A DNA stretch of 64,000 bases from positions 62,001 through 126,000 of the forward strand of contig NZ_QQGY01000001.1 of the NCBI RefSeq assembly GCF_003490595.1. The letters are read 5' to 3'. A program made the position numbers and the translations under genes. Positions 17,810 through 27,284 of the stretch are shown here, piece after piece. Source of the DNA: Haemophilus haemolyticus_L (GTDB lineage: Bacteria; Pseudomonadota; Gammaproteobacteria; Enterobacterales; Pasteurellaceae). Each line of letters begins with the position of its first letter. Position 1 is the first letter of the stretch. Under the pieces are notes generated by a model. That model made no database searches and was not told where the DNA came from. It saw nothing but the letters and a program-made list of their open reading frames with translations.

Positions 17810-17940
17810 AATTTTATTTCCTTTGATGGAATGTTTTGGATAGTATAACGAACAAGAAAAATGGTGCAAATACCGTCGCTTTTTAGGCGCATTTTCTTTA
17901 TACTTTGCGCATTGAAATACTATTGATAAAGCTGGGAAAA

Positions 17941-18480
17941 ATGGAAAAAATTATTATCGACCACGATCGTTTTCTTCGTACGATTTCGCGTATTTCTCAC
18001 GAAATTATTGAAAAACATCAAACGTTAGATGATCTAGTGATTGTTGGGATTAAACGCCGTGGTGCGGAAATTGCCGAATTATTACAACATCGAGTTGAAG
18101 AATTAAGTGGTATAAATTTACCTTCAATGGAACTGGATATCACCTTTTATCGCGATGATTTAACTTTGGTTGATCAGGAAGATAAAATGCCAGTTTATAG
18201 TGGTTCATCACAATATTTGAATATTCAAGATAAAACCGTCATTTTGGTTGATGATGTCTTGTTTACTGGTCGAACCATTCGAGCGGCAATGGATGCACTC
18301 ACCGATTTTGGACGAGCGGCAAAAATTGAATTAGTGATTTTTGTTGATCGTGGTCATCGTGAATTACCCATTCGTGCTGATTACGTAGGTAAAAATGTGC
18401 CAACAAGCCGTGATGAACTTGTGCAAGTTCGCACTGAAAAACAAGATGGCTGTTACGAAGTTGCTATTCTAGGGAAATAA
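17941..18480 (+). CDS. pyrR: PyrR bifunctional protein / uracil phosphoribosyltransferase
   Basis: 179 residues beginning MEKIIIDHDR; a longer frame from 17905 lacks family support. The PRPP-binding motif is VILVDDVLFTGRT, and RGHRELPIRADYVGKNVPTS is the PyrR C-terminal signature. In Bacillus PyrR binds pyr mRNA leaders to cause attenuation and also has weak uracil phosphoribosyltransferase activity. I see no pyr-type attenuator near it, so its role here is inferred from family only. surA follows 70 bp downstream. Confidence 0.92.
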   Translation: MEKIIIDHDRFLRTISRISHEIIEKHQTLDDLVIVGIKRRGAEIAELLQHRVEELSGINLPSMELDITFYRDDLTLVDQEDKMPVYSGSSQYLNIQDKTVILVDDVLFTGRTIRAAMDALTDFGRAAKIELVIFVDRGHRELPIRADYVGKNVPTSRDELVQVRTEKQDGCYEVAILGK

Positions 18481-18549
18481 ATCTTATCTATTGTGAACCT
18501 TCAATAGAATTGTTACTCTAACCAACGTTATGGACTCTTTTTTGATGAG

Positions 18550-19491
18550 ATGAAAATGAAAAAATTTATTCTAAAATCTTTTTTATTGGCTACTTTAGGT
18601 TGTGTTGCTTTTACTTCTATGGCTCAAGCTGGGGAACGTGTTGTTGCAACAGTAGATGGTATTCCTATTTTAGAAAGCCAAGTTCGTGCCAATATGGGTA
18701 AAAAAGGCGATCGCCAAAGTGCACTTGATAAAATTATTGATGATCTTTTAGTGCAAAAAGCGATTCAAGAATCAGGTGTAAAAATTGATCCGCGCGAAAT
18801 CGATCATGTTGTGGAAGATACTGCAGCAAGAAATGGTTTAACTTATGGTCAATTTTTGGATGCGTTAGATTATCAAGGCATTTCATTAAATACATTCCGT
18901 CAGCAAATTGCCAATCAAATGATGATGGGTGCGGTGCGTAATAAAGCGATCAATGAAAGCGTTGCGGTGACGCGTGAAGAAGTTGTTGCGCTTGGTCAAA
19001 AAATGTTAGATGAGGCAAAATCGCAAGGCACAGCACAAAAAGTAACGGGTAAAGAATACGAAGTTCGCCATATTTTGTTAAAACTTAACCCGATGTTAAA
19101 TGATGCACAAGCCAAAGCTGAATTAACAAGAATTCGCGCTGATATTATTGCGGGCAAAATGACTTTTGCTGATGCGGCTTTAAAATATTCTAAAGATTAT
19201 TTATCAGGTGCGAATGGCGGTAGTTTAGGTTATGCGTTCCCAGAAACTTATGCACCACAGTTTGCGCAAACCGTCGTGAAAAGTAAACAAGGTGTGATTT
19301 CTGCACCATTTAAAACTGAGTTTGGTTGGCATATTTTGGAAGTAACTGGCGTACGTGATGGCGATCTTACAGCAGAAGCCTACACACAAAAAGCATATGA
19401 ACGTTTAGTGAACACTCAATTACAAGATGCGACAAAGGATTGGGTTAAAGCATTGCGTAAAAGAGCGAATATTCAGTATTTTAATAAATAA
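18550..19491 (+). CDS. surA: Periplasmic chaperone / peptidyl-prolyl isomerase SurA (single parvulin domain)
   Basis: 313 residues with a signal peptide ending near SMAQAG. The N-terminal SurA chaperone domain (VVATVDGIPILESQVRANM) is followed by one parvulin domain (about 170-275: YEVRHILLK, SGANGGSLGY, FGWHILEVTG) and a short C-terminal helix. E. coli SurA is about 428 residues with two parvulin domains, so this form is shortened by one domain. It escorts outer-membrane proteins through the periplasm. A second ATG at 18556 is an equally possible start. A strong terminator follows at 19507. Confidence 0.9.
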   Translation: MKMKKFILKSFLLATLGCVAFTSMAQAGERVVATVDGIPILESQVRANMGKKGDRQSALDKIIDDLLVQKAIQESGVKIDPREIDHVVEDTAARNGLTYGQFLDALDYQGISLNTFRQQIANQMMMGAVRNKAINESVAVTREEVVALGQKMLDEAKSQGTAQKVTGKEYEVRHILLKLNPMLNDAQAKAELTRIRADIIAGKMTFADAALKYSKDYLSGANGGSLGYAFPETYAPQFAQTVVKSKQGVISAPFKTEFGWHILEVTGVRDGDLTAEAYTQKAYERLVNTQLQDATKDWVKALRKRANIQYFNK

Positions 19492-19506
19492 CAAAGTATC
19501 AAAAAT

Positions 19507-19538
19507 AAAGGGGCTTAATTGCCCCTTTTGTTGTTTTT
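19507..19538 (+). terminator. Terminator of surA
   Basis: AAAGGGGC, loop TTAATT, GCCCCTTT and then a T-rich tail (TTGTTGTTTTTT). It ends 23 bp before the mltG start, which suggests that mltG has its own or read-through transcription. Confidence 0.8.
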
Positions 19539-19560
19539 TATTTTCTCTTTCTTATATCTT

Positions 19561-20607
19561 ATGAAGAAATTTTTAATTGCGATTTTACTTTTAATTTTGA
19601 TTTTGGCGGGCGCAGCGAGTTTTGGTTATTACAAAATTACTGAATTTGTAAAAACACCGGTAAATGTGCAGGCAGATCAACTTTTAACGATTGAACGTGG
19701 CACAACAGGTTTAAAATTAGCCGCACTTTTTGAGCAAGAAAAGTTAATTGATGATGGGAAATTATTACCTTATTTGCTGAAGTTGAAACCTGAGCTAAAT
19801 AAAATAAAAGCAGGGACTTATTCTCTTGAGGGTGTGAAAACGTTGCAAGATTTATTGGATATCATTAATTCCGGCAAGGAAGCGCAATTTAGTGTGAAGT
19901 TTATTGAAGGTAAAACGTTCAAGGAATGGCGTAAAAACCTTGAAAACGCACCGCACTTAAAACAAACCTTGCAAGGTAAAAGTGATAAAGAAATTATGGC
20001 GTTATTGGATATTCCAGCCATTGCAAAAGCCGTTTACGAATGGAATAACATGGATGGGTGGTTGTATCCAGATACCTATAATTACACGCCAAACTCAACA
20101 GATCTTGAATTATTAAAACGTTCAACGACTCGTCTACAAAAAGCCTTAGATAAAGCGTGGAATGAACGTGATGAAAACCTCCCATTAGCGGATCCGTATC
20201 AGATGCTGATTTTGGCTTCTATTGTGGAGAAAGAAACGGGGATTGCGGCGGAGCGCCCACAAGTGGCTTCCGTATTTATTAATCGCTTAAGAGCCAATAT
20301 GAAACTACAAACTGACCCAACCGTGATTTATGGAATGGATGAGAGTTATACCGGTAATATTCGTAAGAAAGATTTGGAAACGATAACCCCTTACAATACC
20401 TATATGATTGAGGGGCTACCACCAACACCAATTGCGATGGTGAGTGAGAGTGCTTTACAAGCTGTGGCTCATCCAGCAAAAACAGACTTTTATTATTTTG
20501 TTGCCGATGGAAATGGCGGCCATAAATTTACTCGTAATCTGAACGAGCATAATAAAGCCGTGCAAGAATATTTACGTTGGTATCGCAGCCAGAAAAATAC
20601 CAAATAA
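19561..20607 (+). CDS. mltG: Endolytic murein transglycosylase MltG (YceG)
   Basis: 348 residues starting at ATG 19561 (MKKFLIAILLL); the frame extends back to 19519 but through the surA terminator. One N-terminal membrane anchor (about 5-25) is followed by a LysM-like region and the YceG catalytic domain with the catalytic Glu in ASIVEKETG, plus QTDPTVIYG and TPYNTYMIEGLPPTPI. It cleaves nascent glycan strands and so sets their length. It is followed by tmk and holB further on, the same order as in E. coli. Confidence 0.93.
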   Translation: MKKFLIAILLLILILAGAASFGYYKITEFVKTPVNVQADQLLTIERGTTGLKLAALFEQEKLIDDGKLLPYLLKLKPELNKIKAGTYSLEGVKTLQDLLDIINSGKEAQFSVKFIEGKTFKEWRKNLENAPHLKQTLQGKSDKEIMALLDIPAIAKAVYEWNNMDGWLYPDTYNYTPNSTDLELLKRSTTRLQKALDKAWNERDENLPLADPYQMLILASIVEKETGIAAERPQVASVFINRLRANMKLQTDPTVIYGMDESYTGNIRKKDLETITPYNTYMIEGLPPTPIAMVSESALQAVAHPAKTDFYYFVADGNGGHKFTRNLNEHNKAVQEYLRWYRSQKNTK

Positions 20608-20623
20608 AAGTGCGGAAGAAAAT

Positions 20624-21256
20624 ATGAAAGGAAAATTTATTGTCATTGAAGGTTTGGAAGGCGCGGGGAAAAGCTCCGCCCATCAATCTGTTGTGCGAGT
20701 TTTGCATGAACTCGGTATTCAAGATGTCGTGTTTACGCGCGAACCGGGCGGAACGCCACTGGCTGAGAAATTACGTCATCTCATCAAACATGAAACTGAA
20801 GAACCTGTGACAGCGAAAGCAGAGTTATTAATGCTTTATGCAGCACGTATTCAGTTGGTGGAAAATGTGATTAAACCTGCTTTAACGCAAGGAAAATGGG
20901 TGGTAGGTGATCGTCACGATATGTCATCTCAGGCATATCAAGGTGGTGGACGTCAATTAGACCCGCATTTTATGCTCACCTTGAAAGAAACCGTATTAGG
21001 TGATTTTGAGCCAGATCTCACAATTTATTTGGATATAGAACCGAGTGTCGGTTTAGCGCGAGCTCGTGGACGAGGCGAGTTAGATCGTATTGAGCAAATG
21101 GATTTAGATTTTTTTCACCGTACTCGAGCACGCTATTTAGAGTTAGTAAAAGATAATCCAAAAGCAGTGGTGATTAATGCAGAGCAAAGTATTGAACTTG
21201 TTCAAGCTGATATCGAAAGCGCGGTAAAAAATTGGTGGAAATCAAACGAAAAATGA
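20624..21256 (+). CDS. tmk: Thymidylate kinase
   Basis: Phosphorylates dTMP to dTDP. 210 residues with P-loop EGLEGAGKSS at the N-terminus, the REPGGTPLAE dTMP-binding block, the DRHDMSSQAYQGGGR segment and the lid ARGRGELDRIE, typical of Gram-negative type II enzymes. It starts 17 bp after mltG. In E. coli holB follows directly; here an autotransporter gene is inserted on the opposite strand between tmk and holB. Confidence 0.97.
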   Translation: MKGKFIVIEGLEGAGKSSAHQSVVRVLHELGIQDVVFTREPGGTPLAEKLRHLIKHETEEPVTAKAELLMLYAARIQLVENVIKPALTQGKWVVGDRHDMSSQAYQGGGRQLDPHFMLTLKETVLGDFEPDLTIYLDIEPSVGLARARGRGELDRIEQMDLDFFHRTRARYLELVKDNPKAVVINAEQSIELVQADIESAVKNWWKSNEK

Positions 21257-21271
21257 CCGCACTTTCAGAAT

Positions 21272-21308
21272 AAAAAATCGGCAGAGAATTTTTCTGCCGA
21301 TTTTATTT
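21272..21308. terminator. Bidirectional terminator between tmk and the autotransporter gene
   Basis: AAAAATCGGCAGA pairs with TTCTGCCGATTTT. A/T runs on both sides allow it to end both convergent transcripts. Confidence 0.82.
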
Positions 21309-21322
21309 TGTTACTACTAAAC

Positions 21323-23296
21323 TTAAAACGTCCACTGTAAATTCAGCGCACCTTGTTTAGCATGGTGATGTTTACCCGTTTGGTGATTGAATGTCGCTTG
21401 TAAAGTTAAGTGAGATTTGATTTTCACTGCTACACCTAATTGACTTTCAATTGCCGCTTTATTGTTTATCACTCGACGTTCACCGTCTATTTCCACGCCG
21501 AAAGGTTTTTGTTGGTAGATTGAATTGACAGCAACAAATGGTTGGAAAATGACTCCATTAGTGAAAGCAAATTGTGCTTTAGCTTGAACGCCCACTCGGC
21601 TTTGTAATTGGCGAGAGCCAAGTAAATTCACTTGACTATTTCCACTATCGGTTAAGCCGCCATTTACACCCAAATAAGTCAGTTGTGCCTGTGGTTGTAG
21701 GTAAAAACGAATTTGAGTCCCATTCCCCGTTAAGTGTTCTGCTAATAAAGCATTGTAACCTGCTTCAATTGAGGCGGTGATACCTTTTGAAGTAAAGCGT
21801 TCTACCCCATCTTCACTATTGACGTTATGGCGGAAACGTTGATACTGCATCCAGCTATCAACATACGCACCTGTCTGTTTGTCCTGAAGTTGATGCCAAG
21901 TGGCATAAATGCCCGCACCAAAGCCTTTCATATTTCCTGTTGTAAGATTGTCTGTATCTGGATTACGAAAAGTACTACGTTGTTCTGCTTGTCCACCCAT
22001 TAAACCAAAGGAAAGTTGGTAGTCTTGATTCTGTAAGGAGAAAACATCGCCACCAAGTTGTATGCCTTTACGATTGCCTTCTACAGGCGCAGTTTTGCCT
22101 TGTACCCATTGGCTGGAATGTCCGTTAATCACACGCAACCACAAGCCTTTGCGTGGCAAAGTGCGGTCAAAAATATCGCTGTTTTTATCGTTCAAACGCA
22201 AGGCGAATAACGTATTGGCGGCTTGAGCCTGTTGTGCATAAATCGCAATATCATCGCGTTCTTGTACTTTGGTAAAAAAGCCATCTTGGCGTTGTTGTAA
22301 AGAGAGCGTATAAATTCCCTTTCGGTATTTGCCAGAAAGACGGAATGCGCGTTTATCTGCTGTGCCATTTACTTTGATAATTTGATGCCCGTCTAGACTT
22401 TTTAAGTCTTCAATTGGCGTTTCAAAAATGATATTAGACGTTCCTGTCACATCTTTATCAAAGGTTAAAACAGGTTGAGTAGCTTCTTTTGGATTAAATT
22501 TAATGAAAAAGCGAGAGCCGTCACCTTGATAATTTTCATGCACAGTTAATCTTGTATTTGTGCTATTAAAGCGAATATTGGCATTTTGTGTCTCTAAGTG
22601 ATGTACATCAGAGTCAAAACGCGGCTCCCAAAGAGAATCTTGTAAAACCATTTTTAATAACTGAAGGGTGGCGCCGCGCACTTCACTTTGGTTTTTCACT
22701 GTGAGAGTCAATCCTCTTGTTTCACCTGGAAACTTAAATCGATAGTTGTCAATAGCAAGTACATTAAAATCATATACCCTGTTATTGATTAACGCATTTA
22801 ATGGTCGGCTTGTTTTTCCTGCTTCATCGTTATCATATAGATAAGACTGATACAAAACGGGTAAACACCAATCGCAAGGGGCATTTTCTCGGAAAGAATT
22901 CATAAAATGTTTCGCATATGGTGCATTAAAATCATACCACTCCCCTTCTTGTTCTGCTCCAGATCTATTCTCCTCTAAATCTGTAAAGTACCATTTTCTT
23001 TCGTAAGTATTAGAGCCGAATAGTTTACAACCATCTTTAGGATTATCATTACAGTCGTCAGAATTTGCATAATCAATAACTTGTTTGGGAATACGACGCC
23101 AAGCCACCGAATTTGGATTTAGCATATCTTCTAATGAATAAAATACAGTTTCGTGAAATCCTTCACCTCGATGCAGAATTCCCCGCTCATTCCAATATTT
23201 TTCAAAAAATTCAGGATATGCAAAACTAAAACGAGGGATAAACAAACTAAATGTAATCAAGAAAAAAATTAAACCTTTTCTTACTTTGAGTTTCAT
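21323..23296 (-). CDS. Autotransporter, Lav/Las-like
   Basis: 657 residues from ATG 23296 (MKLKVRKGLIFFL), which opens a signal peptide ending near FSFAYPE; the frame reaches 23359 without a better start. The N-terminal passenger (about 28-370) is unlike a simple beta-helix at first, with a Cys-containing, Trp/Tyr-rich stretch (DDCNDNPKDGCKLFG, NAPCDWCLPV), followed by strand-rich repeats. From about residue 390 to the end lies an autotransporter beta-barrel (GLWLRVINGHSSQW, GMKGFGAGIYATWH-like) finishing in LNLQWTF with a terminal Phe. Lav-type autotransporters occur in pathogenic H. influenzae, and a passenger-swapped relative (Las) in biogroup aegyptius. No GCAA repeat tract is seen upstream, so it is not phase-variable in the Lav way. 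Confidence 0.8.
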   Translation of the reverse strand: MKLKVRKGLIFFLITFSLFIPRFSFAYPEFFEKYWNERGILHRGEGFHETVFYSLEDMLNPNSVAWRRIPKQVIDYANSDDCNDNPKDGCKLFGSNTYERKWYFTDLEENRSGAEQEGEWYDFNAPYAKHFMNSFRENAPCDWCLPVLYQSYLYDNDEAGKTSRPLNALINNRVYDFNVLAIDNYRFKFPGETRGLTLTVKNQSEVRGATLQLLKMVLQDSLWEPRFDSDVHHLETQNANIRFNSTNTRLTVHENYQGDGSRFFIKFNPKEATQPVLTFDKDVTGTSNIIFETPIEDLKSLDGHQIIKVNGTADKRAFRLSGKYRKGIYTLSLQQRQDGFFTKVQERDDIAIYAQQAQAANTLFALRLNDKNSDIFDRTLPRKGLWLRVINGHSSQWVQGKTAPVEGNRKGIQLGGDVFSLQNQDYQLSFGLMGGQAEQRSTFRNPDTDNLTTGNMKGFGAGIYATWHQLQDKQTGAYVDSWMQYQRFRHNVNSEDGVERFTSKGITASIEAGYNALLAEHLTGNGTQIRFYLQPQAQLTYLGVNGGLTDSGNSQVNLLGSRQLQSRVGVQAKAQFAFTNGVIFQPFVAVNSIYQQKPFGVEIDGERRVINNKAAIESQLGVAVKIKSHLTLQATFNHQTGKHHHAKQGALNLQWTF

Positions 23297-23493
23297 AATA
23301 AGCTTTCTTTTGTCAAGTAAAAATAAATGGGGCGCAGATTCTAGCATAAAACTGAACAAAAAATGCCATTTGGTTCAAATTTCTCTATTTATTTCTTATT
23401 TATTAAAAGTAAACGTTTGCTTTTTGCTATTTTGTCAAGCCAGTTTGAAAATGTGTATAATTGCTCTCGTTATTCTCAAAAATTTTTGGAAAA

Positions 23494-24477
23494 ATGACCG
23501 CTCTTTACCCTTGGCTAATGCCAATTTATCATCAAATTGCTCAAACCTTTGACGAAGGTTTGGGCCATCATGCTGTGCTGATTAAAACTGATTCTGGTTT
23601 AGGTGTAGAACGTTTATTTGATGCACTTGCACAGAAAATAATGTGTGTGGCTCAAAGCGATAAGCCTTGTGGTCAATGCCATTCTTGTCATTTAATGCAA
23701 GCCCATAGCCATCCAGATTATCACGAACTAAGCCCGATTGACGGTAAGGATATTGGCGTCGATCAAGTTCGCGACATTAATGAAATCGTCGCGCAGCACG
23801 CACAACAAAACGGCAATAAAGTGGTGTATGTGCAAGGAGCGGAACGTTTAACGGAAGCGGCTGCTAATGCGTTATTGAAAACATTGGAAGAGCCTCGTCC
23901 AAATACTTATTTTTTGCTTCAAACGGATAGTTCGGCAAGTTTGTTGGCAACTATTTACAGTCGTTGCCAAGTGTGGAATCTGTCCGTGCCTAATGAACAA
24001 ATGGCTCTTGATTGGTTGAAATCAGGAAGTGCGGCAGAAAATCAGGAAATTTTGACCGCACTTGCGATGAATCTTGGACGACCGCTTTTAGCCTTAGAAA
24101 CTTTACAACAAGGGCTGATTGAACAGCGTAAAAACTTCTTGCGTCAATTTTGGGTGTTCTATCGCCGACGTTCACCATTGGAATTGCTTCCGTTGTTTGA
24201 TAAAGAACGCTATGTTCACCAAGTGGATTGGATTTTGGCTTTTCTTTCCGATTGTTTAAAGCATAAACTTGAAATTGATAGTCATCGACAAGTTGCCGAT
24301 CTTGGCCGTGGCATAGAACAATTCAGCGATGAGCAAACTGCTCTTGGTTTATTACAAGCAATCAAAATTATGCAAAAAGTGCGGTCAGATTTGCTGACAA
24401 TTAATGGTGTGAATGTTGAATTGATGCTATTAGATAGCTTGACCAGATTAGTCACAGAAGTATTTGAAACGCAATAA
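23494..24477 (+). CDS. holB: DNA polymerase III subunit delta prime
   Basis: A 327-residue clamp-loader subunit of the replicative polymerase. Start at ATG 23494 (MTALYPWLMP), after a GGA ribosome site; the frame opens at 23461. The zinc module is visible as Cys residues in CVAQSDKPCGQCHSCHLM, followed by VDQVRDI, LLKTLEEP and the YSRCQ motif, which places the arginine finger. The AAA+ P-loop is degenerate, as usual for delta prime. Its reading-frame start lies 197 bp from the divergent autotransporter gene. Confidence 0.95.
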   Translation: MTALYPWLMPIYHQIAQTFDEGLGHHAVLIKTDSGLGVERLFDALAQKIMCVAQSDKPCGQCHSCHLMQAHSHPDYHELSPIDGKDIGVDQVRDINEIVAQHAQQNGNKVVYVQGAERLTEAAANALLKTLEEPRPNTYFLLQTDSSASLLATIYSRCQVWNLSVPNEQMALDWLKSGSAAENQEILTALAMNLGRPLLALETLQQGLIEQRKNFLRQFWVFYRRRSPLELLPLFDKERYVHQVDWILAFLSDCLKHKLEIDSHRQVADLGRGIEQFSDEQTALGLLQAIKIMQKVRSDLLTINGVNVELMLLDSLTRLVTEVFETQ

Positions 24478-24531
24478 ATTAAAGATATATCGTCTATGGC
24501 GTTCAAGCCTTAGACATAAGGAAAAATAATT

Positions 24532-25314
24532 ATGTTCATTGTTGACTCCCACTGCCATTTAGATGCATTGGATTATGAAAATTTACATAAAAACATAGCA
24601 GATGTGGTGGAAAAAGCGCGCGCGCGTGATGTGAAACATTTGCTCGCGATTGGTGTAACGTTAAGCCGTTTTGAGCAGGCTTATGACTCTTTACGCGAAT
24701 TTAATAATGTCTCGCTTGCTTGCGGTGTTCATCCACTGGATTTTGAAGAGGAACCTTATGACGCAGAACGTTTATTGCGTTTGGCGCAAGATCCAAAAGT
24801 GATTGCTATTGGCGAAATTGGATTAGATTATTATTACAGCGCGGACAATAAAGCAGCGCAACAAGCGGTGTTTGGTAGTCAAATCGATATTGCAAACCAA
24901 TTAGATAAGCCTGTGATTATTCATACACGTTCTGCGGGTGATGATACTATTGCAATGTTACGCCAACACCATGCTGAAAAGTGCGGTGGAGTTATTCATT
25001 GTTTTACGGAAACGATGGAATTTGCGAAAAAAGCGTTGGATTTAGGCTTTTACATTTCTTGTTCTGGCATTGTCACCTTTAAAAATGCTGAAGCAATTCG
25101 TGAGGTTATTCGTTATGTGCCAATGGATCGCTTATTGGTGGAAACAGATTCGCCTTATCTTGCGCCAGTACCTTATCGAGGAAAAGAAAACCAACCGGCT
25201 TATACGAGAGAAGTATGTGAATATGTGGCAACCTTAAAGGGTGTTTCGGCTGAGTCGTTTGCTCGAATCACCACGCAAAATTTCGAGCGTTTATTTAAAA
25301 TTCGTGTAGAATAA
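24532..25314 (+). CDS. ycfH: TatD-family metal-dependent hydrolase (YcfH)
   Basis: 260 residues of the TatD DNase-like amidohydrolase fold. Metal ligands are seen in DSHCHLD (residues 5-11), GEIGLDYYY, IHTRSA, IHCFTE and the late ETDSPYLAP. TatD-type enzymes have 3'-5' exonuclease activity; the true substrate of YcfH is not settled. It follows holB by 54 bp, as in E. coli, and probably shares its transcript. Confidence 0.93.
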   Translation: MFIVDSHCHLDALDYENLHKNIADVVEKARARDVKHLLAIGVTLSRFEQAYDSLREFNNVSLACGVHPLDFEEEPYDAERLLRLAQDPKVIAIGEIGLDYYYSADNKAAQQAVFGSQIDIANQLDKPVIIHTRSAGDDTIAMLRQHHAEKCGGVIHCFTETMEFAKKALDLGFYISCSGIVTFKNAEAIREVIRYVPMDRLLVETDSPYLAPVPYRGKENQPAYTREVCEYVATLKGVSAESFARITTQNFERLFKIRVE

Positions 25315-25340
25315 ATGCACAGTTCTGACAAGGGAAAAGT

Positions 25341-25865
25341 ATGCGAAAGTTTTTTAAATATTTCTTATTTATTGTTGTTTTTTTATTCCACGGTTTTATG
25401 TTTTCTGTGGTGAATTATGTGTTCCCTCATTATGATGTGACACGTGTTACAGGCGTAGAAGTTAAACGTGTTGATAAAGATGGGCCAATCACAAAATCGA
25501 ATCCAGCTGATGGCCCAACACGTGATGTCTATTACATTAATACGCAAAATGACGATGGAAAAATTATGGTGTATCGCAATGAAGATACACGTTGGGGTTT
25601 TCCATTCTACTTCAAATTTGGCTCAGCTAATTTACAGGCTGAAGCGCAGGCCTTGGGTAATGACAACAAACTTGTACAAATTAAATACTATGGTTGGCGT
25701 ATTACGATGATGGATGAATATCGCAATGCAACCTCAATTAAAGAAATTACTGCTGATGATACGCCAAGTCATCCAATCGTTTCTTGGATTTTCTATGCAT
25801 TCCTGTTAGCTACTTTATTCTTGTCTATTCAATTTGTTCGCGGCTGGTTTGACAGCGAAGAGTAA
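25341..25865 (+). CDS. DUF1523 family membrane-anchored protein
   Basis: 174 residues: a hydrophobic N-terminal segment (about 5-30), a periplasmic-type middle part with VEVKRVDKDGP, RDVYYINTQ and EDTRWGFPFYFKFGSANLQ, and a second membrane segment near the C-terminus (about 145-168) before a short acidic tail. The blocks match my recall of the DUF1523 family of Pasteurellaceae and other proteobacteria; function unknown. It follows ycfH by 26 bp and precedes the CorB-like gene, suggesting a common operon. Confidence 0.75.
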   Translation: MRKFFKYFLFIVVFLFHGFMFSVVNYVFPHYDVTRVTGVEVKRVDKDGPITKSNPADGPTRDVYYINTQNDDGKIMVYRNEDTRWGFPFYFKFGSANLQAEAQALGNDNKLVQIKYYGWRITMMDEYRNATSIKEITADDTPSHPIVSWIFYAFLLATLFLSIQFVRGWFDSEE

Positions 25866-25915
25866 TATCCTGAACGGCCGCAAAGTGCGGTCGTTTTCTT
25901 TCATATTTTTGAGTA

Positions 25916-27214
25916 ATGATTATGGAATTATTTCATACTATTTTGGCGATTATTGCCTTAATTCTAATTAGTGCAGTTGTTTCTTCTGCAGAAATTTCAC
26001 TGGCGGGTTCGCGTAAATTAAAACTACAAACCCTTGCGAATGAAGGGGATGTACGCGCGCTTCAAGTGCTTAAATTACAAGAGCATCCCGGTCGTTTTAT
26101 TACCGTGGTTCAAATCGGTTTGAATATGGTGGCGATTCTTGGCGGGGGAATTGGTGAAAGCGCACTAAGCCCTTATATCGCGGAAATTTTAAGTCGTTCT
26201 TTTGTGGGCGATTGGATTGAACCAACCGCGTCTACAATCGCGTTTGTATTGGTTACTTGTTTCTTTATCTTATTTGCTGATCTTATTCCAAAACGCATTG
26301 CCATTACTTATCCTGAAATGGTGGCGTTGCGCGTTGTCGGCATTATGAATTTCAGTATGTTTGTCTTTAAGCCGCTTGTATGGTTTTTTGATACGATAGC
26401 TAATGTATTTTTCCGCTTATTTCGTATTTCCACTGTGCGTGAAGATGGCATGACGTCTGAAGATATTTTCGCCGTAGTAGAAGCTGGTGCGGAGGCAGGT
26501 GTATTAAAAACTCAAGAGCATTATCTCATTGAAAACATTTTCGATATGCAATCACGTACAGTGACTTCCACCATGACAACGCGTGAAAATATCGTGTATT
26601 TAGACCGCACTTTTTCTCGCCAAGAAGTCATGGATACGCTTTCTCGTGATTCGCATTCTAAAATTGTGATTTGTGACAATAGCCTCGATAAAATCTTAGG
26701 TTATGTAGAATCCCATACGTTGCTCACCATGTATTTGCAGAATGAAAATGTGGTGCTCACAGATCCTAAACTACTCCGTAAAGCATTATTTGTGCCTGAT
26801 ACGCTTTCTCTTTACGAAGTGTTGGAATTGTTTAAATCTACTGGTGAAGATTTTGCCATTATTGTGAATGAATATGCCCTTGTCGTGGGTATTGTTACGC
26901 TAAATGATGTAATGAGTATTGTCATGGGGGAATTGGTTTCTAACGAAGAAGAATATATTGTGAGCCGTGATGAAAACTCGTGGCTGATTGATGGCGCAAC
27001 GCCATTAGAGGATGTGACACGAGTGTTAGATATTGAATCTTTCCCAGATGAAGAAAATTACGAAACCATCAGTGGCTTTATGATGTATATGTTACGTAAA
27101 ATCCCGAAAAAAACTGATTCTGTGGTTTACGGAAAATACAAGTTTGAAGTGATTGATACGGAAAACTTTAAAATCGATCAGATTTTGGTGTCTTTAGTAA
27201 AAGAGCAGGAGTAG
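25916..27214 (+). CDS. CNNM/CorB-like transporter-regulator (DUF21, CBS pair, CorC_HlyC)
   Basis: 432 residues. Residues about 1-190 hold the DUF21 membrane domain with SSAEISLAGSRK and the loop LFADLIPKRIAITYP; about 205-330 hold two CBS motifs; the end is a CorC_HlyC domain (DGATPLEDVTRVLDI, ETISGFMMY). Proteins of this type act in Mg2+/Co2+ export or its control and are often named hemolysin-like. A second ATG at 25922 is possible and better placed relative to GAG. An uptake signal at 25881 precedes it. Confidence 0.85.
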   Translation: MIMELFHTILAIIALILISAVVSSAEISLAGSRKLKLQTLANEGDVRALQVLKLQEHPGRFITVVQIGLNMVAILGGGIGESALSPYIAEILSRSFVGDWIEPTASTIAFVLVTCFFILFADLIPKRIAITYPEMVALRVVGIMNFSMFVFKPLVWFFDTIANVFFRLFRISTVREDGMTSEDIFAVVEAGAEAGVLKTQEHYLIENIFDMQSRTVTSTMTTRENIVYLDRTFSRQEVMDTLSRDSHSKIVICDNSLDKILGYVESHTLLTMYLQNENVVLTDPKLLRKALFVPDTLSLYEVLELFKSTGEDFAIIVNEYALVVGIVTLNDVMSIVMGELVSNEEEYIVSRDENSWLIDGATPLEDVTRVLDIESFPDEENYETISGFMMYMLRKIPKKTDSVVYGKYKFEVIDTENFKIDQILVSLVKEQE

Positions 27215-27284
27215 AAGTACGGTAAATTTTTATCCATTTCTCTACAAAATTATGTTATAAAACCATAAAAATATGAGGTTAAAT

